Positions 5,601 to 8,178 of a DNA stretch of 8,178 nucleotides are shown piece after piece. Positions within the stretch are counted from its first letter, which is position 1. Every line of letters begins with the position of its first letter. The stretch is from Caldithrix sp. GTDB taxonomy: Bacteria; KSB1; UBA2214; DYKH01. Below the pieces are notes generated by a model. It ran no database searches. It had not been told where the DNA came from and saw nothing but the letters and a program-made list of their open reading frames with translations. A program made the translations under genes and the position numbers. Location of the stretch: the NCBI GenBank assembly GCA_020722685.1, contig DYKH01000210.1:1-8178 (forward strand). Reading direction: 5' to 3'.

Positions 5601-7535
5601 TCTAATAGCGCGAGGATCGTAGATGCCATAACTGAACTCGTCGTACACATCCTCGATGTCCACTACCTTGGTACGCAGGCCTTGCGTGGCGCGAAAGTTG
5701 GCCAGCTTTTGCGCTTGGGCTGCAAAGTCCCGATGCGTGATGATCAGATAATCGGCTCCGTTGCCCGAATGATGGAGGTCGGACGGCGTGTCCTTGATGA
5801 TTTCCGGCACCGCTTTCAGCTTTTTCTCAGAGACAATGAAAAACTCTCCTGGCAGAGTCGAACGATTCTTAAAAGTGGAAGAATAGCTTCCATTGTCTTT
5901 GGAGGTGGTCAAATCGATGATACGCTGGCCGTAGTCCGTCAGTGAGTAAATCTTTGGCGAGGAGAAGCCCTCTACTCGCAGGTTGCCGATAGCTGCCGGA
6001 TTGGAGACGAATCGCAAAGAGTCATCCTGCGCGACCAGCTCCTGATCGAAATCAACTTCGATCCAATTCAGCAGCACTTGATCGACGTTGGCTCCGGGCA
6101 AATCTCCGGGTAGAGATAGAGTGAGAATATTCCTTTCCCGCAAAAGCTCGCCGGAAATGGGGTTGGACGCAAACTGGTAAGCAGTTTGGTTGTCCCAAGT
6201 GGCCTCGCCCACGATCTGGCCGTTCAGCTTGACCACCAAATGATGGTCGGGAGAAGCAGGGGGGTGGGTCGAGCCGTGCAGACTTAGCCGGATAGTAAGA
6301 CTGGCATCTCTTCGGGCATTGTCTAATGGCAGAGGAAACTCGTAATCTGTGCCGGCAGAAAGAATCTGCCAAAACCAGTGATCCAAATCGTCATCGTTCA
6401 CATACAGCAAGCGTTGATAGGTGGTGTCCACCTCCAGGTGAACCATCGTTCGGGAATGGGTGATCAAGCTGTCCGGCTCAGAATCCGAGGCGCCGCTGAC
6501 TTCCGCGAATCGGGCGCCCACACCGGATTCCCAACTTAGCCAGTACACGTTGGTGTCTGAGTAAAAGGACAAATAAGAATTGTCGCCTGAATTATGACGA
6601 CCGATGAAGATGATCCGATCCTCTTCGTCGAACGTACCATCCGCTTCGCCCTCGACGATGATCGGCACCGGCCTACCACGATTGCTGATCGCGAGGGCCG
6701 CCGGCCGGATGGCCTCTAAATCCGCCCCGGCCTTTTTGAGGGCCTTGCCATCGACAAAGTAGACGCCGTCTTCACTGACCAATAGCTTGAAGCCGTTTCT
6801 GATGCCCGAGCTTTCCACAGACTGAGAAACCGGTGCGGGTTTCGGACTTGCTCGCCAATTCTTCGCCGCTTCATAGTTGGCAAGTTGACCTTTTAGTAAA
6901 GGGTCGAAAAGAGTGTCGGCGGCTCTCTTGCCAAAGGCCGGCTCGGCAGAAGAAGCGGGCACCGCATCCGGCGCCATCTCGATGCGCAATTGCAGGGCGC
7001 GAACGATTTGCGTCAGTTTGCCAGCCGGCATGTATCTCACCGGATGCAGCTCGATTTGTACGATCCGCTGGTTGCGGACAAATCCGCAGACGCCCAACTG
7101 CGCTAACTGTGCGGGGTACCAGCCATCGCCAATCATATCGACCGACAGTGCGGAATCGCCAGCGTCGGGCGTATTTTGGGAGGGCGATTTAGCCACCGGC
7201 GCAAGGTCGCCCAAGGATTGGGTCCGTGACCGCTCCTCCGTAACGATCAGACGCGGCGTGCCCGAAGCGGGAATGCCCAACACCAAGCTGGTAGTCGGCA
7301 AGCTGGGCCACCCTTCTTGGTCGGTGGTAGCGCAGCCGGGGATGGAGATTTCCGTCAACCAAGCGCCGTCGATCTTTCTTTGCAGAATCTGCACAGAATC
7401 GAACGTGACGAGGCAGCGAATGGAGGAGTCGTTGGATTCGATCAAATCCAGCTTGTATCCTCGGTCGGGGAGAGCAAGGGATGGAATAGAAGAAAGGGTG
7501 AACAGTATGGTAATTGTGGTGATTAGATATTTCAC
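2700..7535 (-). CDS. porU: PorU-like C25 (gingipain-type) cysteine peptidase with CARDB, Ig-like and FlgD-like sorting domains
   Basis: 1611 residues, longer than the roughly 1100-1200 I recall for Bacteroidota PorU. Order of parts: signal peptide (about 1-21); gingipain propeptide-like N-terminal domain (about 40-240); beta-rich region (about 245-590); C25 catalytic domain (about 592-948) with His816 in NFIGHGGGG and Cys850 in FSMTCFIGHFD, a dyad 34 apart as in gingipain R; beta domains; CARDB-like domain (about 1150-1252, ending VAESNERNN); a possible ZU5-like segment (about 1270-1405); Ig-like domain (about 1408-1514); and a FlgD-like C-terminal sorting domain (about 1518-1611) starting at NHPNPF with a WDGADEDGNQVANGVYF core. 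PorU is the cell-surface sortase of type IX secretion and keeps its own C-terminal domain, and the porV-like gene follows directly, so sortase is the best call. A secreted C25 protease that is itself cargo is the alternative. Start is GTG7535, which gives the signal peptide, with AAGGAG 11 bases upstream. The dyad is intact, so it should be active. Confidence 0.87.
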   Translation of the reverse strand: MKYLITTITILFTLSSIPSLALPDRGYKLDLIESNDSSIRCLVTFDSVQILQRKIDGAWLTEISIPGCATTDQEGWPSLPTTSLVLGIPASGTPRLIVTEERSRTQSLGDLAPVAKSPSQNTPDAGDSALSVDMIGDGWYPAQLAQLGVCGFVRNQRIVQIELHPVRYMPAGKLTQIVRALQLRIEMAPDAVPASSAEPAFGKRAADTLFDPLLKGQLANYEAAKNWRASPKPAPVSQSVESSGIRNGFKLLVSEDGVYFVDGKALKKAGADLEAIRPAALAISNRGRPVPIIVEGEADGTFDEEDRIIFIGRHNSGDNSYLSFYSDTNVYWLSWESGVGARFAEVSGASDSEPDSLITHSRTMVHLEVDTTYQRLLYVNDDDLDHWFWQILSAGTDYEFPLPLDNARRDASLTIRLSLHGSTHPPASPDHHLVVKLNGQIVGEATWDNQTAYQFASNPISGELLRERNILTLSLPGDLPGANVDQVLLNWIEVDFDQELVAQDDSLRFVSNPAAIGNLRVEGFSSPKIYSLTDYGQRIIDLTTSKDNGSYSSTFKNRSTLPGEFFIVSEKKLKAVPEIIKDTPSDLHHSGNGADYLIITHRDFAAQAQKLANFRATQGLRTKVVDIEDVYDEFSYGIYDPRAIRGFLRYAYANWVKPSPLYVLLLGDTTHEMDKQIAHRRRHPSFIPAMMQYTSSWGMTATDNYFAAVSGEDLLPDMYVGRLPANTAEEAEIMVQKTIDYESKSIVDGWSRNVFLLTGTDEFFHNSAQYLYDHYIPKSIVTNFLTTDPQSRHFGSTEDVARYINSGQSIVNFIGHGGGGVYFDSELFLQEDIATLHNQNKYPVAFSMTCFIGHFDNPETPSLSEELLRSPDRGFVSHFGSAGRALLQGDFFLNNALFDAIFNRQARTMGEITTLAKYDMVGQTKSYWDHVKNYVLVGDPALQVRIAPEIVDLQLSKSALANGDQVSVNGQVRGFSSGTVSLSVFNEADSLLVSDQVTLQNGSFASQLFTMNSEFRKAWGKSGGSGIVRAYFSNGPNEGVGKAEFVVNRPVISEILLEPAIPHHLDSVFVRIRTDPQSIYSIGGIQAMNLDWSANNTNWNRIAMRENAAGVWKSEAPIQREEGSNVSLRIIIKGGNGTEYVDETFSYSVAYRPDLYAKGQTIRIGGTTQTLLFVTIANAGGTDSGPFSVVAYDEADGANRKLIGSKATLLSLRAGADTTISLAWSGTVAGEKQVSFSVDIDSLVAESNERNNYSTRSLLIVNAAQGSSGPLYAPEKNLYLTIPANALAQNSLLSFAKKWEPEHAEAAKQSGLEPMKIRGNKQPFLYDIQFADSTTRFSKPIAVAMMYDRTDSTTLRFPDQNALRIYAWNAATSSWRGLPSTIQRDKEAVTASLPVEYTGFALMANGDAEAPLIQISVEGQHFADGDMVSRQPVFTAAIEDASGLDLGSASVTLSLDDAQVAETDYCLYQEPDSKRRATITYAPTLLAGSHRLNVSAADINGNVGNVEVAFTVSGQFELASIANHPNPFVTETTIAFTLTEQAEEVKLGIYTVSGRLLRTFEFFDIAGYMEQEWDGADEDGNQVANGVYFLKFAAKRGDKKIETIEKMAKLE

Positions 7536-7639
7536 AGGTATTCCGGCTCCTTGTTTACAAACCTGCTTGGGAAGTCCGGATGGGAGATCGATAAGAAAAG
7601 CGAGTCAGAAATACCAAGGGGACGAACGGCAGGGAGCGC
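7536..7639 (-). other. Intergenic gap between the HisKA-like gene and the PorU-like gene
   Basis: 104 bases. I see a ribosome-binding site at its downstream end and a short inverted repeat TTGTTTACAA (7551-7560) overlapping it. There is no convincing terminator and no clear promoter; TTGGTA is the only weak -35 candidate and has no good -10 partner. Whether the small upstream gene shares a transcript with the PorU-like gene is therefore open. Confidence 0.4.
7547..7552 (-). promoter_or_regulatory. Ribosome-binding site of the PorU-like gene
   Basis: AAGGAG on the minus strand lies 11 bases before the GTG start at 7535. The spacing is a little long, but no other start near it gives the signal peptide. 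Confidence 0.6.
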
Positions 7640-7831
7640 TTAGTCGTCGCTCTTCGTGGTCTCCAAAAGCTCGGTAACCATGTCGGCCAGCCTGAGAGCG
7701 AATTTGTTGATCCGCTCCAGCAATTCGGCCTGATCCTCACGCAGAGACTTTTTTGTTTCCTCCGTGAAAATCGCCAAATAGCCCAAAAGGCCTTGGGTCA
7801 CCGACCTAATTTCGTGACTTTGCTTTTGCAT
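7640..7831 (-). CDS. Small stand-alone HisKA-like (histidine kinase phosphoacceptor) protein or kinase remnant
   Basis: 63 residues. The start MQKQSHEIRS and the following GLLGYLAIF look like the H-box of HisKA domains (consensus SHEIRTPLNGILGYAEL), with the phosphoacceptor at His6. A charged turn (TKKSLREDQ, 24-34) and a second helix (LLERINKFALRLADMVTELLE, about 37-57) complete a two-helix dimerisation hairpin. The chain then stops with TAA. There is no ATP-binding (HATPase) domain and no sensor domain, so it cannot phosphorylate itself. It could be a phosphotransfer partner, a decoy for a response regulator, or the last trace of a decayed kinase. ATG7831 has GAGG 5 bases upstream, which argues for a real start. 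An upstream extension of the frame to 8065 is compositionally poor and adds no recognisable domain. The gene lies upstream of the PorU-like gene in the same direction. Confidence 0.55.
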   Translation of the reverse strand: MQKQSHEIRSVTQGLLGYLAIFTEETKKSLREDQAELLERINKFALRLADMVTELLETTKSDD

Positions 7832-7836
7832 CGAAC

Positions 7837-7840
7837 CCTC
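7837..7840 (-). promoter_or_regulatory. Ribosome-binding site supporting the small HisKA-like gene
   Basis: GAGG on the minus strand with a 5-base spacer (GTTCG) to ATG7831. This site is the main reason to prefer the 63-residue product over a 141-residue reading that starts at 8065. Confidence 0.5.
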
Positions 7841-8090
7841 GTTTGAGTTCCCATGCAAAGGACCTCTTGGCAATCTTGATCGGGCATTGCCATCAGCCAA
7901 TTCCTCACCTCCATTTGCACATACGAAGCCGTACCTGTGATGCCTGTCTTTCTCGACCGCTAAACCTTTCCCCATGAATGGGCCTGAATCGATCCATCTC
8001 CCGTGTCTTGGCAGTTGAGAGTTCTGCTTGTGTAAGCAGACATTGATGCCGTTAAGAAGCGGCAACCATTCCGGCCGCCGATATAGTTGA

Positions 8091-8109
8091 GCTCCAAGTG
8101 AAGTGGAGC
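8091..8109. repeat. Small inverted repeat
   Basis: GCTCCA (8091-8096) and TGGAGC (8104-8109) form a perfect 6-base stem with a 7-base loop. No T-run follows on either strand. It could be an operator or an RNA hairpin in the leader of the minus-strand transcript, or chance. Confidence 0.35.
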
Positions 8110-8116
8110 GATCATA

Positions 8117-8148
8117 TTCATCAAGGGTAACAGTTCAGCCCCTGTCAA
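8117..8148 (-). promoter_or_regulatory. Weak candidate promoter for the minus-strand genes
   Basis: On the minus strand TTGACA (8148-8143) is a perfect sigma-70 type -35 box. With a 17-base spacer the -10 position reads CTTGAT, which matches TATAAT at only 3 of 6 positions. It lies about 310 bases before the HisKA-like start. The -35 may be coincidence, and promoter rules in this lineage are unknown. Confidence 0.2.
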
Positions 8149-8156
8149 AAATGAAT

Positions 8157-8178
8157 GTCATTCCGACCGAAGGGAGGA
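8157..8178 (+). repeat. Edge of a dispersed intergenic repeat (GTCATTCCGACCGAAGGG type)
   Basis: The last 22 bases start GTCATTCCGACCGAAGGG and end GAGGA at the window edge. From memory, closely related strings (GTCATTCCGA or GTCATTCTGA, then a GAAG run, then GGAATCT) occur in many copies between genes in various bacteria, including FCB and other environmental lineages. Only one partial copy is present here, so repeat status cannot be shown from this window. Confidence 0.4.

Larger units (their letters stand above)
7832..8178. other. Intergenic region with no convincing gene
   Basis: 347 bases. Open frames on both strands are short, and none shows a domain or hydrophobic pattern that I recognise. 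A 31-codon minus-strand frame (start near 7888, with GAGG 9 bases before its ATG) overlaps the HisKA-like gene out of frame and is not called. The region holds a hairpin (8091-8109), a possible -35 box (8143-8148) and part of a dispersed repeat at the right edge. Confidence 0.5.

Noticed and set aside
6913..7677. A 254-codon plus-strand frame over the N-terminal part of the PorU-like gene
   Set aside because: Opposite a signal peptide and propeptide-like domain that read well on the minus strand; it also runs across the intergenic gap.
7832..8065. N-terminal extension of the HisKA-like protein to 141 residues
   Set aside because: The extra 78 residues look non-coding (scattered Gly, His, Arg and Cys, no helix or sensor pattern), while ATG7831 has its own GAGG at 5 bases.
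7960..8148. A 62-codon minus-strand frame upstream of the HisKA-like gene
   Set aside because: No ribosome-binding site or domain evidence, and it overlaps the other poor frame in this region.
1..8178. CRISPR array, tRNA, rRNA or insertion sequence
   Set aside because: No regularly spaced direct repeats, tRNA-like cloverleaf, rRNA-like sequence or transposase-like protein was found on reading either strand.

Overview
The window joins two different pieces of DNA. Bases 1 to about 931 are integron cassette DNA: the right part of one attC recombination site (1-55), a GIY-YIG nuclease gene with almost no leader (63-878), and a complete 60-base attC (878-937) that begins on the last base of the gene's stop codon. 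The first bases of the cassette (TTAGCC, 50-55) are the exact complement of the inverse core (GGCTAAC, 878-884) of the attC at its other end. This is what is expected if the cassette was inserted from a circular intermediate. No integron integrase is visible, so this is either an array whose integrase lies upstream or an integrase-less attC cluster.

From 932 the sequence changes to a more AT-rich stretch with one unrecognised plus-strand gene (960-1544). It has no attC after it, so the array probably ends at 931. The frame of this gene is open back to a stop inside the attC core, so its 5' end may have been cut by the insertion. A hairpin followed by a short T-run (1607-1636) lies between this gene and the convergent genes that follow.

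The rest is on the minus strand and should be read from right to left. A 63-residue protein that is only a histidine-kinase dimerisation/phosphoacceptor (HisKA-like) module (7640-7831) comes first. It is followed by a 1611-residue secreted gingipain-type (C25) peptidase resembling PorU, the type IX secretion sortase (2700-7535), and then by a PorV/PorQ-family outer-membrane barrel (1641-2687 or 2693). The last two are almost certainly one operon: the porV ribosome-binding site starts 3 bases after the porU stop. In known type IX systems PorU acts with PorV at the cell surface, cutting the C-terminal sorting domain from cargo and attaching the cargo to the surface.

A C25/PorU-like protein with a FlgD-like C-terminal sorting domain, next to PorV, points to the Bacteroidota/Chlorobiota/Calditrichota side of bacteria (FCB group). 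The many GTG starts, moderate GC and loose architecture fit an uncultured FCB lineage better than a classical Bacteroidota genome, but this is inference. The right edge (8157-8178) carries the start of a sequence that I recognise from memory as a dispersed intergenic repeat type.
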